Made by a program: the position numbers and the translations under genes
The notes under the pieces: generated by a model
Told to the model about the DNA's origin: nothing
The model's database searches: none
Seen by the model: only the letters and a program-made list of their open reading frames with translations
Shown: piece by piece, positions 15,635 to 23,613 of the stretch
How positions within the stretch are numbered: position 1 is the stretch's first letter
Layout: every line of letters starts with the position of its first letter
Source of the DNA: CALFCX01 sp964603025
GTDB lineage: Bacteria; Margulisbacteria; WOR-1; JAKLHX01
Length of the DNA stretch: 41,424 nucleotides
NCBI GenBank assembly: GCA_964603025.1
Contig: CAZRTO010000003.1
Span: 1 to 41,424, forward strand
Direction: 5' to 3'

Positions 15635-16891
15635 ATGCTCGATCCAAAATTCATAAGATCTAATCCCGAAAAAATAAAGACCGCGCTTATCAACAGGGGC
15701 GCGGATATTGCTCTGTTGGAAGAGTTTTTGGCTGTCGACGCCAAGTGGCGGGAAAAAACAGCCGCTTACGAATCCTTGAAAAGCACTCAGAACCAGGTAT
15801 CTTCCGAGATCGCTCAGCTAAAAAGAGAAAAAAAAGACACCTCAGAGCTAATGTCCCGGATGAAAGAAACGGCAGAAAAGACCAGGGGCCTGTCCGAAGA
15901 GCTCAAAGCGCTGGAAACAGAGCTGGAGAACAAAGCTCTTTACCTGCCGAATATCCCGGGCGAAAAGACGCCCGTCGGCAGTGATGAATCGCAAAATATC
16001 GAAGTGCGAAGATGGGGTGAGCCCAGGAAATTCGATTTCACGCCGAAGAGCCATGACGAGATAGGCGAAAAACTGGGGATTTTTGATTTTAAGCGCGCCG
16101 CCAAGATCTCGGGAGGCAGGTTCGCCGTGTTAAAAGGCCGCGGCGCGCGTCTTGAAATGGCGCTTATCAATTTCATGCTGGATGTTCATACCAAAAAACA
16201 CGGATACACGCAGGTCTTTACGCCTTTTTTGGTCAATGAGGCGTCCATGACGGGTACTGGCCAGCTGCCCAAGTTCAGGGAGGATATGTACGAAGCAAGC
16301 GACGGGCTTTTTATGATACCGACGGCGGAAGTCTCCGTGACAAATCTGCATCGCGACGAAGTTCTTTCCGCTGAAGAACTGCCGGTAAAATATGCCGCGT
16401 ATTCCGCGTGTTTCAGGAGGGAGGCAGGTTCCTACGGCAAGGACGTGAAGGGGATCATCCGCCAGCACCAGTTCAACAAGGTGGAACTGGTAAAATTCTG
16501 CCTGCCGGAGAAGTCCTGCGACGAGCTCGAAGCTCTCACCGCCGATGCCGAGGAGATCCTCAAGCTTTTGGAACTTCCCTATAGGGTGATAGCTCTTTGC
16601 ACAGGGGACTTAAGTTTTGCTTCTTCCAGGACATATGATATAGAAGTATGGTTCCCATCCGAGGGTAAATACAGAGAAGTGTCGTCCTGCTCCAACTTTG
16701 AGGAATTCCAGGCCCGCAGGATGAATATAAAATACCGCGCGGACGCAAAAATGAAGCCAGCATTTGTCCACACGCTGAACGGTTCCGGGCTCGCTGTAGG
16801 GCGCACAATGGCGGCGATTATCGAGAATTATCAGCTAAGCGACGGTTCTTTTAAGCTCCCTAATATCCTATCTTCTTACATGCAAGAATAG
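15635..16891 (+). CDS. serS: Seryl-tRNA synthetase
   Basis: A class II synthetase of 418 residues that charges tRNA-Ser. The N-terminal 100 residues form the long antiparallel coiled-coil arm that contacts the tRNA. Motif 2 is CFRREAGSYGKDVKGIIRQHQF, and motif 3 is GSGLAVGRTMAAIIENYQ with its ATP-binding Arg. The acylation site contains TAEVSVTNLH. It begins 4 nt after cysS. With cysE and cysS it completes a run devoted to serine and cysteine metabolism and charging. Confidence 0.96.
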   Translation: MLDPKFIRSNPEKIKTALINRGADIALLEEFLAVDAKWREKTAAYESLKSTQNQVSSEIAQLKREKKDTSELMSRMKETAEKTRGLSEELKALETELENKALYLPNIPGEKTPVGSDESQNIEVRRWGEPRKFDFTPKSHDEIGEKLGIFDFKRAAKISGGRFAVLKGRGARLEMALINFMLDVHTKKHGYTQVFTPFLVNEASMTGTGQLPKFREDMYEASDGLFMIPTAEVSVTNLHRDEVLSAEELPVKYAAYSACFRREAGSYGKDVKGIIRQHQFNKVELVKFCLPEKSCDELEALTADAEEILKLLELPYRVIALCTGDLSFASSRTYDIEVWFPSEGKYREVSSCSNFEEFQARRMNIKYRADAKMKPAFVHTLNGSGLAVGRTMAAIIENYQLSDGSFKLPNILSSYMQE

Positions 16892-16930
16892 CGCCCGTAA
16901 AAGCGATGAATCCTTTGAGGTGTTGATTAT

Positions 16931-17113
16931 ATGGAAGTCAATGCGGCAAGGATGCCGGAACGTCTGGATCCCGGCAGGAGCAAAGATCGGACTATCAATG
17001 AAGTAATAGAAGAGGCGCACGACCTGAAGAGCGCTTTTGACAGGGCCACCAGCGGCCTCAAACAATCGGATATCCCCGGGGTCTACATTCCCAGCAACAT
17101 TTCCACGGTATAA
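16931..17113 (+). CDS. Small hypothetical protein, 60 residues
   Basis: I do not recognise this protein. The gene is supported by a ribosome site (GAGGTG, 8 nt before the ATG), codon use like its neighbours and its place between serS and comEA. The product is hydrophilic, with a predicted helix in the middle (INEVIEEAHDLKSAFDRATSGL) and a Pro-containing tail ending SNISTV. It has no signal peptide, no cysteines and no membrane segment. It may be cotranscribed with serS (39 nt upstream). Confidence 0.6.
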   Translation: MEVNAARMPERLDPGRSKDRTINEVIEEAHDLKSAFDRATSGLKQSDIPGVYIPSNISTV

Positions 17114-17202
17114 AAACCATAAAATATGCAAGTTTAAGCCTCACTGCGACGATATATAAAATAGAAAACAGCCCGGTTGATACGCCAAGGAGGAACAACG
17201 CT

Positions 17203-17382
17203 ATGCCGAGACGCACCAAGAAAGGCAAAGAAGATGTTGAGGAGATGCTGGCAGCTCTTCAGCGTGAAGCAGCCAGGAACATAAGCGAAGTCGAGGACGA
17301 AGAAAATTACGATTATTCTTCCGATCAGGATCCGGACGATATGCGCCGGGACAGGATGTTTGACGACAATTACTTCAACTAG
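17203..17382 (+). CDS. Small acidic hypothetical protein, 59 residues
   Basis: AGGAGG lies 9 nt before ATG 17203, a strong ribosome site in this window. The product starts with a basic patch (MPRRTKKGKE), continues with a helix (EDVEEMLAALQREAARNI) and ends in a very acidic, Tyr-rich tail containing DQDPDD and DDNYF. This charge layout could suit a nucleic-acid or ribosome-associated protein or a regulator, but that is speculation. It has no cysteines, signal peptide or membrane segment. The 89 nt between it and the previous small gene hold an A+T-rich stretch (GATATATAAAATAG) that may be a promoter. Confidence 0.65.
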   Translation: MPRRTKKGKEDVEEMLAALQREAARNISEVEDEENYDYSSDQDPDDMRRDRMFDDNYFN

Positions 17383-17402
17383 ATCTTTGGCGGGATAATT
17401 GC

Positions 17403-17411
17403 TGTTATTCT
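17403..17411 (+). promoter_or_regulatory. Possible extended -10 element of comEA
   Basis: TGTTATTCT fits TGnTAtnnT loosely and ends 6 nt before the comEA ATG, the same geometry as the uvrB and rpmE promoters. No ribosome site precedes comEA. A competing GATAAT lies at 17394-17399. Confidence 0.4.
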
Positions 17412-17417
17412 GCAGCA

Positions 17418-17996
17418 ATGCTTGAGGAATTCATAAAAAACAACAAAATACCTGTCGTGTGCGCGGTTGTACTGCTTCTTCTGGCCGCTTTCCTTCTCCC
17501 AGGGATCGCAAAGGTGCCGAAAAACACCACACCCGTCGATGATCTTCTTGTTCTGTCCGGCCCGGCAAGGTACGACGATCTTGATATATATGTGGACATT
17601 TCCGGGGCAGTAAAAGATCCCGGAGTCTATAAGCTCAAGCCCGGAGCGCGGATGACGGACCTTGTTAAGGCCTGTGGAGGGTTCCGCACAAACGCCCTGA
17701 CAACTAACCTCAACCTGGCGCAGACCTTAAAGGACGGGGACAAAATAGTGGTCCCTTCACTGTACCGCTGCGGGACGGCATCCGGCGTTCCGTTCGAGGA
17801 CCGAAAGGTGAACATCAACACCGCGGACCAGAAAGCGCTCGAGTCAATCCCTGGGATAGGCCCGGGTACCGCCAAAAAGATATTGGAATACCGATCTTCA
17901 CAGGGGTTGTTCGGGATGCCCGAAGATATGAAGAAAGTTAAGGGCATCAGCGCGTCCAAGTTCGAAAAACTTAAACAGTATATTGATGTTCACTAG
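17418..17996 (+). CDS. comEA: ComEA-like DNA receptor
   Basis: ComEA binds incoming double-stranded DNA at the cell surface during natural transformation. The 192-residue protein has an N-terminal membrane anchor (VVCAVVLLLLAAFLLPGIA). An SLBB domain follows (DIYVDISGAVKDPGVYKLKPG), then a short linker, and the helix-hairpin-helix DNA-binding domain is at the C-terminus (VNINTADQKALESIPGIGPG). This domain order is that of Gram-positive ComEA; proteobacterial forms lack the SLBB part. It overlaps comEC by 11 nt and starts right after a -10-like element. Confidence 0.94.
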   Translation: MLEEFIKNNKIPVVCAVVLLLLAAFLLPGIAKVPKNTTPVDDLLVLSGPARYDDLDIYVDISGAVKDPGVYKLKPGARMTDLVKACGGFRTNALTTNLNLAQTLKDGDKIVVPSLYRCGTASGVPFEDRKVNINTADQKALESIPGIGPGTAKKILEYRSSQGLFGMPEDMKKVKGISASKFEKLKQYIDVH

Positions 17997-20169
17997 TTTT
18001 TTTTACGCCAGGCCTTTTATACCGCTTCTGGCCATTGTGATCGCCCACGCTGTGTTCTTTAGCGGTAACAAAGCGATCGCTCCCGCAGAACGACCGGGAT
18101 CCGAGATCAGGGTTTCCGGACAGGTATCCGAAGAGCCGGCTTTAGGTGAAAAGGGCACGTCCTTTCTGCTTATTGCTGACAGGCCTAAGATATGCGGGAA
18201 GATAATTCCCGGCAGGCGTAGATTAAAGGTATATGTCAAAGGCCGAGTGCCGGTATCATATGCCGACCGGCTTGAGGTCCGCGGGACGTTTTTTAACGGC
18301 GAAAAAGCTTCTAATCCGGGTCAGTTTGATATGGAAAGATATCTCTCCGGAAAGAATATTCTGGGGACCCTTCATGTGTCCGGAAAAGATGATCTGTCCG
18401 TTCTCTCAAAGGGACAGGGGATAGTGAGTTCCGCGATCTCGATAAAGAACCGGATAGTAGCCGCGTTCAGGAGGATGATTCCTGAAGAACAGGCGAGTAT
18501 GCTTGGCAGTATACTTTTCGGTTCAAAAGCATCGCCGGTGCCCGCAGAGACCGTCGAGGCGTACAGAAAAAGCGGCGTTGTCCATATACTAGTGGCTTCC
18601 GGTAACAGGGTATCGATCCTTTTGGGCATATGCCTCGCGCTGCGCAGGCTTTTGCTCCTCCCGCCATGGGTATCGACGGCTTTGGCCTCGTTCCTTATCT
18701 GGAGCTTTACCGCGATGGCCGGGTTCGGTCCTTCGATAGTCAGGGCGTCCGTGATGGGACAGATAACGCTTTTGGGAGGATTGCTGGAGAGGGACACCGA
18801 TTTTTATAATACCCTGTGCGCGTCAGCTTTTTTTATACTTATCTTCAATCCTCTGATGCTGTTTGACATAGGTTTTCAGCTGTCTTTCGCGGCCACGTGG
18901 TCGTTCGTCTATCTTGCTCCGGTATTCGCCGGGGTCCTTAAGGGGCATATGCCGCCTTTTGCCGCCGAATCGTTTTCCGCGGCTTTTGCGCCTTTTGTGG
19001 CCACTCTGCCGATAACTTTGTATTATTTCTCGACAGTCTCGCTTGTCGGCGTTCTTGCCAATATGCTTGCAGTGCCGGTAACCGAGGTCATTACAACGCT
19101 GGGCTTTGTCTGTTCTTTGCTGGTACTGGCGATGCCTGTGCTGGCATATCCGCCGGTTCTGATAGCATCGGTGCTTATATATCTTCTTAATGCTATCGTG
19201 GCGTTCTTTTCGCGCGTTCCGGGCTCATTTGCCAGTTTTGGGCAGCCGCATCCGGTATTTGTCTTTTTGTATTATGCGGGCCTGGTATATACTGTAGAGA
19301 GCATGAAAAACCGGGACCTCTCAAAAAGATCCTTAAAACTAGCCCTGCTTGCCGTATCTCTGGCGTTCTTATTTGGCATAGGATCGGCTATATTCGCCGA
19401 AAAGAAGCTTGAGATAACCTTGCTTGACGTGGGGCAGGGAGATAGCATATTCATACGGATGCCAGGCGGAGAAAATGTTCTGATAGACGCCGGGCCGCCC
19501 AAAGCGGCAAAGAGCGTTATTTTGCCGTTCCTGAGAAAAAAAGGGGTAAACAGAATAGATCTGGCAGTCCTAACTCACGCGCATGATGACCACGTGGGAG
19601 GATTCCCTCATGTGCTTGAGAACATCAGGATATCTGAGGTCTTTGATCCGGGAGTGCCACATACGTCGCTGGCGTACAGAAGATTCCTGTCCCTTGTCGC
19701 CGCGAACAATATTAAATATTCAAATCCCAGATCAGGGCAGACGCTGTCGTTTGGCGATGTAAGGGCTGTCATTCTTGCGCCGTTCAATTATATGGAAAGC
19801 AACGACTTAAATGACAGCTCCATAGTGATGAGGTTCGTTTACGGCCGGCACGCTTTTTTGTTCACGGGCGATGCCGGGATCAGGATAGAGGAAAGGATGA
19901 TGGCAAGAGGGTTCCCTTTGAGGAGCGACGTGCTGAAGGTAGGGCATCACGGCAGCTCCACTTCTTCCGGACCGGATTTCTTGAGAAAGGTGAGCCCTTC
20001 CGTTGCGGTCGTGCCGGTAGCGGCAGTCAACAGATACGGGCACCCGTCACCAAAGGTCATGGGGCTGTTGCGTGAGATGGGCGTGCGGACAATGAGAACG
20101 GATATCCATGGAGCCGTCACTATTTCCAGCGACGGCAACGACCTTTATGTTGATCATGTGAAAAAATAA
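17986..20169 (+). CDS. comEC: ComEC/Rec2 DNA-uptake channel with metallo-beta-lactamase domain
   Basis: ComEC carries single-stranded DNA across the inner membrane. I use ATG 17986; a TTG directly before it is also in frame. The 727-residue product has N-terminal membrane helices, a DUF4131-like soluble domain to about residue 150 and then the Competence domain with many membrane segments. The usual SGLH-type motif reads HILVASGNRVSI. The C-terminal metallo-beta-lactamase-like domain is complete, with THAHDDHVGG near residue 530 and VGHHGSSTSSGPDF later, so nuclease activity on the non-transported strand is plausible. With comEA it implies a DNA-uptake capacity, though pilus genes are not in the window. 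Confidence 0.95.
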   Translation: MFTSFFYARPFIPLLAIVIAHAVFFSGNKAIAPAERPGSEIRVSGQVSEEPALGEKGTSFLLIADRPKICGKIIPGRRRLKVYVKGRVPVSYADRLEVRGTFFNGEKASNPGQFDMERYLSGKNILGTLHVSGKDDLSVLSKGQGIVSSAISIKNRIVAAFRRMIPEEQASMLGSILFGSKASPVPAETVEAYRKSGVVHILVASGNRVSILLGICLALRRLLLLPPWVSTALASFLIWSFTAMAGFGPSIVRASVMGQITLLGGLLERDTDFYNTLCASAFFILIFNPLMLFDIGFQLSFAATWSFVYLAPVFAGVLKGHMPPFAAESFSAAFAPFVATLPITLYYFSTVSLVGVLANMLAVPVTEVITTLGFVCSLLVLAMPVLAYPPVLIASVLIYLLNAIVAFFSRVPGSFASFGQPHPVFVFLYYAGLVYTVESMKNRDLSKRSLKLALLAVSLAFLFGIGSAIFAEKKLEITLLDVGQGDSIFIRMPGGENVLIDAGPPKAAKSVILPFLRKKGVNRIDLAVLTHAHDDHVGGFPHVLENIRISEVFDPGVPHTSLAYRRFLSLVAANNIKYSNPRSGQTLSFGDVRAVILAPFNYMESNDLNDSSIVMRFVYGRHAFLFTGDAGIRIEERMMARGFPLRSDVLKVGHHGSSTSSGPDFLRKVSPSVAVVPVAAVNRYGHPSPKVMGLLREMGVRTMRTDIHGAVTISSDGNDLYVDHVKK

Positions 20170-20177
20170 GTATCACG

Positions 20178-20186
20178 TGATATCAT
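20178..20186 (+). promoter_or_regulatory. Extended -10 promoter element of coaE
   Basis: TGATATCAT fits TGnTAtAAT and lies 9 nt before ATG 20196. Its predicted start of transcription is near 20193, which favours 20196 over the in-frame ATG at 20187. Confidence 0.5.
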
Positions 20187-20195
20187 ATGTGTGCC

Positions 20196-20771
20196 ATGAA
20201 AGAGAAGAAAGTGATCTGGGTGACCGGGCCGGCAGGGGCGGGCAAGGACGAAGTTTGCCGCATGCTCGAAAAAGAGGGCTTTTATACCGTAGATGCCGAC
20301 AGAATAGGGCATAAGATACTCAATAAAAAAAAGAACGCGTTAAAACAAGTGTTCGGCGGCCCGGTGGTCAGGAACGGAAGGGTCGACCGCAAGGTCCTGG
20401 GAAAACGGGTTTTTGGCAGCAAGGCGGCTTTGAAAAAGTTGAACTCCATTGTCCACCCAGGGCTGATAATGGGCATCAGGTCCGCCGTGAGTTCCTGCGG
20501 CCGGGCAAGGATCGCCATAAACGCGGCCCTCTACAAAGAACTTTGCCCAGCTTTTCCGGATGCTCCGGTAGTCTCTGTGCTTGCTTCAAGGGCTCTCCGG
20601 GCCCAAAGGCTGGTCGTGTCCAGAAGGATGCCGCGGAACGAGGCAGAGGCCCTTATCGGAGCGCAGCAGAAGGACAGCTACTACAAGAGAGTGTCCGATT
20701 TTCTGATACTTAACGACGGTGGCTTGGGTCGGTTAAGGCGCGAGGTCAAGAAACTGCAGTTCATTTTCTGA
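20196..20771 (+). CDS. coaE: Dephospho-CoA kinase
   Basis: CoaE phosphorylates the ribose 3'-hydroxyl of dephospho-CoA, the last step of coenzyme A synthesis. The 191-residue protein has the Walker A loop VTGPAGAGKDEV and the family's DADRIGHKIL segment. LNSIVHPGLI follows, and a LID-type region (RRMPRNEAEALIGAQQKDSYYKR) lies near the end. I start at 20196 from the promoter position; ATG 20187 would add three residues. coaD, the preceding enzyme, is also in the window (35752-36246). The end overlaps the convergent SLH-protein gene by 11 nt. It is somewhat divergent but complete. Confidence 0.88.
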   Translation: MKEKKVIWVTGPAGAGKDEVCRMLEKEGFYTVDADRIGHKILNKKKNALKQVFGGPVVRNGRVDRKVLGKRVFGSKAALKKLNSIVHPGLIMGIRSAVSSCGRARIAINAALYKELCPAFPDAPVVSVLASRALRAQRLVVSRRMPRNEAEALIGAQQKDSYYKRVSDFLILNDGGLGRLRREVKKLQFIF

Positions 20772-22902
20772 TTATATGTCTTTCTATCCTGTACAGCTGT
20801 GTCTGTTTGTCCCCTTCGGCCGTAACTTCGAGGGTGTTCATTCCCGTTATGAGCGCCGTTCTTTCGGAGAACCAGGAAGCATTTCGGTCAAGCTTCAGTT
20901 TTTTTCTGTTGACAGATACGCTTTTTACCTCAGCGCTTGATATCCTGGCGGATGTCAGCACCGAAGAATGACCGGTATCGATCCGCTTGTCGGGCAGAGG
21001 GATGAGATCAAATACCGTGTGCGCGGAAACTTCCGCCGAAGGAGCGGCCGCCGAAAATTCGGCCTCTATGGAGCTTTGTATAAGAGGGGTTTTGGACAGC
21101 ATAAAAGCGACCTCTCCTCGGGTTATGTTCTTATTGGGCTCAAGATCGGTGCCGATAACAAAATCGAGCATGCCTTTTTTCTTTGCGTGATCGATATCCC
21201 TCACGGCCCAGTTGTCTATGGCTATATCCGGATAAGGCGACACGGACACGGGCTCCAGGCTCGCGCCGGAGAACCTTGATATGATCACCGCCGCTTCCGC
21301 TCTTGATACGTTCTTCGCGGGCCTGAACGTGCCGTCCGGATAACCCTTTACAAGCCCTTCTCTTGCGGCTATGGACGCGAATCCCGCAGCCCAGTAGGTG
21401 ACAGGCACGTCCTTGAAATCGCGTTTTGAGGCGTGAGCTTCCTTGTGGCCGAGGGCCTTGACCAGCAGAGTCACCAGCTCGGCGCGGACGATAGGCTGTT
21501 CCGGCTTGAAAGTACCGTCGGAGTAACCTCTCATTATCCCCAGATTATTAAGGTGAGCTATCGCGTCCTTGGCAAAATTGTCAGAACCCACATCCTCTAT
21601 GACAGGAGCCCTGAGTATGTGCAGCTGGGCCGTGGCTGTCCCTGTTTCAGGGGAAGACACCAGAGCTTCTATGCTGATCACGTTGGGGCCCTTTGCAAGA
21701 TGAGGCCAGAACACCTCGAATGAATTCGCGGTGCTAAGGGCCATGATATCCCTGCCGTTAACTTTAACCGCTTTTATCTCGTGCGCATTTTCTACGGATG
21801 CGGCTATGTCCACCGCTTCGTCCGTTACCGAGGACTTATCTTTGGGTGAGAGTATGTTCAGGACATAGTCGCCTTTTTTTGGAGCAAATTTAGGTTTTTC
21901 GGGTTCCGGAGCGTATGTAAGAGTGAAGATATGGCTGTTGTTGGAACTTACGGGATCGGATTTGTAAGCGTAATCGAACCGGAACTGTGACTGTTCAAGT
22001 CCTATGCCGTAACTCAGCCCTGCGTCTGGAGCGCTCTGGTCATAACCCAGCCTGAGAGCAAGGGTCTTGATCGGCTTCCATTCGAGCCCGGTCCTGAAGA
22101 CCATTCCGTTGGAATAAGAGAGAGTTTCCCGGGGCATTTCTATATCAACGGCCCCGACTATGTCGTGTCCCTGCAGGCGGTCCTCAAAAAGAGAGTCCTT
22201 GCCCGCCAGATGGAACTGTCCTCCCAGTTTTATCGCTCCTCCAAGCGTGTCCGAAGCGGATGATGCGCCGCTCCATGACAGGGGAGATGATAAGAGGTTT
22301 TGGTAGGCAAGGCCCGCCGAAAGCCACGGCAAGCTTTCCGGACAGTAGATCACGCCAATGTCCAAGTCCATCGCGGTGCCTCTTGCGGAGCTGTTGGGTC
22401 CTGATATGCTCTGGTTGTAGGTCTTCAGGCTGGCACCCAGGGACAGGTCTCCGGCGAACTCTATTCTTTTTGAATACGCCAGAACGAGCATGCTGTTCTC
22501 ATAGCCGATAGCTTCAGCCGACGGGTCGAGTATTATTCTTCCTGTAACGGAGGGCTCCCTGATCGTCGGGAACGAATTGCCGGCATTCAAGCCGACGAAC
22601 CCCAGTCCTAATGTCCCGAAACCCGTTTTTATGGATCCTGCTGCCGTGGTCTGGTTAACATCCCCGAGCAGATTGCTGGATGTGCCGGATATCTGCCAGT
22701 ATCTGGAAAAGTCCAGAGAAGCCGGGTTTGAAAATATGTTATTAGGGTCGGCTTTGTCGGCCAAGGTAGCCCGCCCCATGCCTATCTGGCGCGCGCCGAA
22801 GGAATACATTGACGGGTTCAGCACCGTGCCTGCCCGGGCGCATGCCGCAAGACCAGATAAGACCAGGCAGAATAAGAAAAACGTCTTGAGCGTATGTTTC
22901 AT
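20761..22902 (-). CDS. PorV/UPF0164-like outer-membrane barrel with three SLH domains
   Basis: The 713-residue protein has an N-terminal signal sequence ending at ARA, although LAAC at 18-21 also fits a lipobox. Residues 25 to about 330 look like a beta-barrel of the PorV/UPF0164 type: SFGARQIGMGRATLADKADP and NIFSNPASLDF, then alternating strands. An Ig-like segment (VLNILSPKDKSSV) follows. Three SLH domains occupy about residues 442-610, with repeats such as LGIMRGYSDGTFKPEQPIVR and GLVKGYPDGTFRPAKNVSRA. A second Ig-like segment closes the protein. SLH domains bind peptidoglycan-linked polymers, so the protein could tie the outer membrane to the wall, as OmpM does in diderm Terrabacteria, but with the barrel first. 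The start overlaps the upstream stop by 4 nt. Confidence 0.82.
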   Translation of the reverse strand: MKHTLKTFFLFCLVLSGLAACARAGTVLNPSMYSFGARQIGMGRATLADKADPNNIFSNPASLDFSRYWQISGTSSNLLGDVNQTTAAGSIKTGFGTLGLGFVGLNAGNSFPTIREPSVTGRIILDPSAEAIGYENSMLVLAYSKRIEFAGDLSLGASLKTYNQSISGPNSSARGTAMDLDIGVIYCPESLPWLSAGLAYQNLLSSPLSWSGASSASDTLGGAIKLGGQFHLAGKDSLFEDRLQGHDIVGAVDIEMPRETLSYSNGMVFRTGLEWKPIKTLALRLGYDQSAPDAGLSYGIGLEQSQFRFDYAYKSDPVSSNNSHIFTLTYAPEPEKPKFAPKKGDYVLNILSPKDKSSVTDEAVDIAASVENAHEIKAVKVNGRDIMALSTANSFEVFWPHLAKGPNVISIEALVSSPETGTATAQLHILRAPVIEDVGSDNFAKDAIAHLNNLGIMRGYSDGTFKPEQPIVRAELVTLLVKALGHKEAHASKRDFKDVPVTYWAAGFASIAAREGLVKGYPDGTFRPAKNVSRAEAAVIISRFSGASLEPVSVSPYPDIAIDNWAVRDIDHAKKKGMLDFVIGTDLEPNKNITRGEVAFMLSKTPLIQSSIEAEFSAAAPSAEVSAHTVFDLIPLPDKRIDTGHSSVLTSARISSAEVKSVSVNRKKLKLDRNASWFSERTALITGMNTLEVTAEGDKQTQLYRIERHIIRK

Positions 22903-23603
22903 CTCAGGGCCACCATCTTGCCTTTTCCTGCTACCGCTCCGTCAGCGACTATCAGGTAAATATACATGCCGTTGCCCACCGTTTGGCCTGATGCCGTTTT
23001 GCCGTCCCAGAATATCTCGTTATATCCGGCCAGACCTCCGGGGGTCCCGGACGCGAAGGGCAGTTTGACAAGATTGCCCCCGGCCGGATCGTATATGTTG
23101 ACGGAGATGTTCGCGTCCCTGGTCAGGTTGTAAGATATATATGTGCCGCTTGCCGGATCGAACGGATTAGGATAATTAAGCGGGTTGCCCTGCAGTGACA
23201 GGTCTTGAGCGCTTTCTACCTTAAGCCCTGTCACCTCGAACAAAGTGCCCTCACCGGAGTAGTCAGGTACGTATACCAGGATCGCATATATCCCGTCGGA
23301 CAGCGCGGACGTTTCTTTATAGAAGAGGCGGCATTCTGTCGAGGATATCACATCTGTTGTAAAGCCTGTTATAACCTCGTATGTCGCGTCCTTGCCGTAG
23401 GCCATCATGATCGAAGCGGCATCGAACGATGCTGAGCTTGATATCCTGACTTCCATTGAAGGCAGGGACGAAATGGTGTCGTTGTTCTGGATCCTGCGGC
23501 CGTTCATATACAGCTCAAAGTCCATAGTAGCGGCGTCGGCATGTGCGACGGCAGCCGCCAGCAATACCGGCACGGCCAATAAGACCCAAAAATACTTTTT
23601 CAC
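22899..23603 (-). CDS. Secreted protein with C-terminal FlgD-Ig/sorting-like domain
   Basis: A signal peptide (WVLLAVPVLLAAAVAHADA) is followed by a beta-rich N-terminal domain of no family I know. The last 85 residues or so form a FlgD-Ig-type domain beginning NPLNYPNPFDPASGTYISYN and ending GNGMYIYLIVADGAVAGKGK. In other phyla this domain with its NYPNPF motif ends many surface proteins and resembles type IX secretion sorting domains; whether it sorts here is unknown. GTG 23603 is preceded by AGGAGG with a 6-nt spacer. The gene sits between two PorV-like barrels, so it may be their cargo or partner in the outer membrane. Confidence 0.82.
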   Translation of the reverse strand: MKKYFWVLLAVPVLLAAAVAHADAATMDFELYMNGRRIQNNDTISSLPSMEVRISSSASFDAASIMMAYGKDATYEVITGFTTDVISSTECRLFYKETSALSDGIYAILVYVPDYSGEGTLFEVTGLKVESAQDLSLQGNPLNYPNPFDPASGTYISYNLTRDANISVNIYDPAGGNLVKLPFASGTPGGLAGYNEIFWDGKTASGQTVGNGMYIYLIVADGAVAGKGKMVALR

Positions 23604-23613
23604 TCGTATCCTC

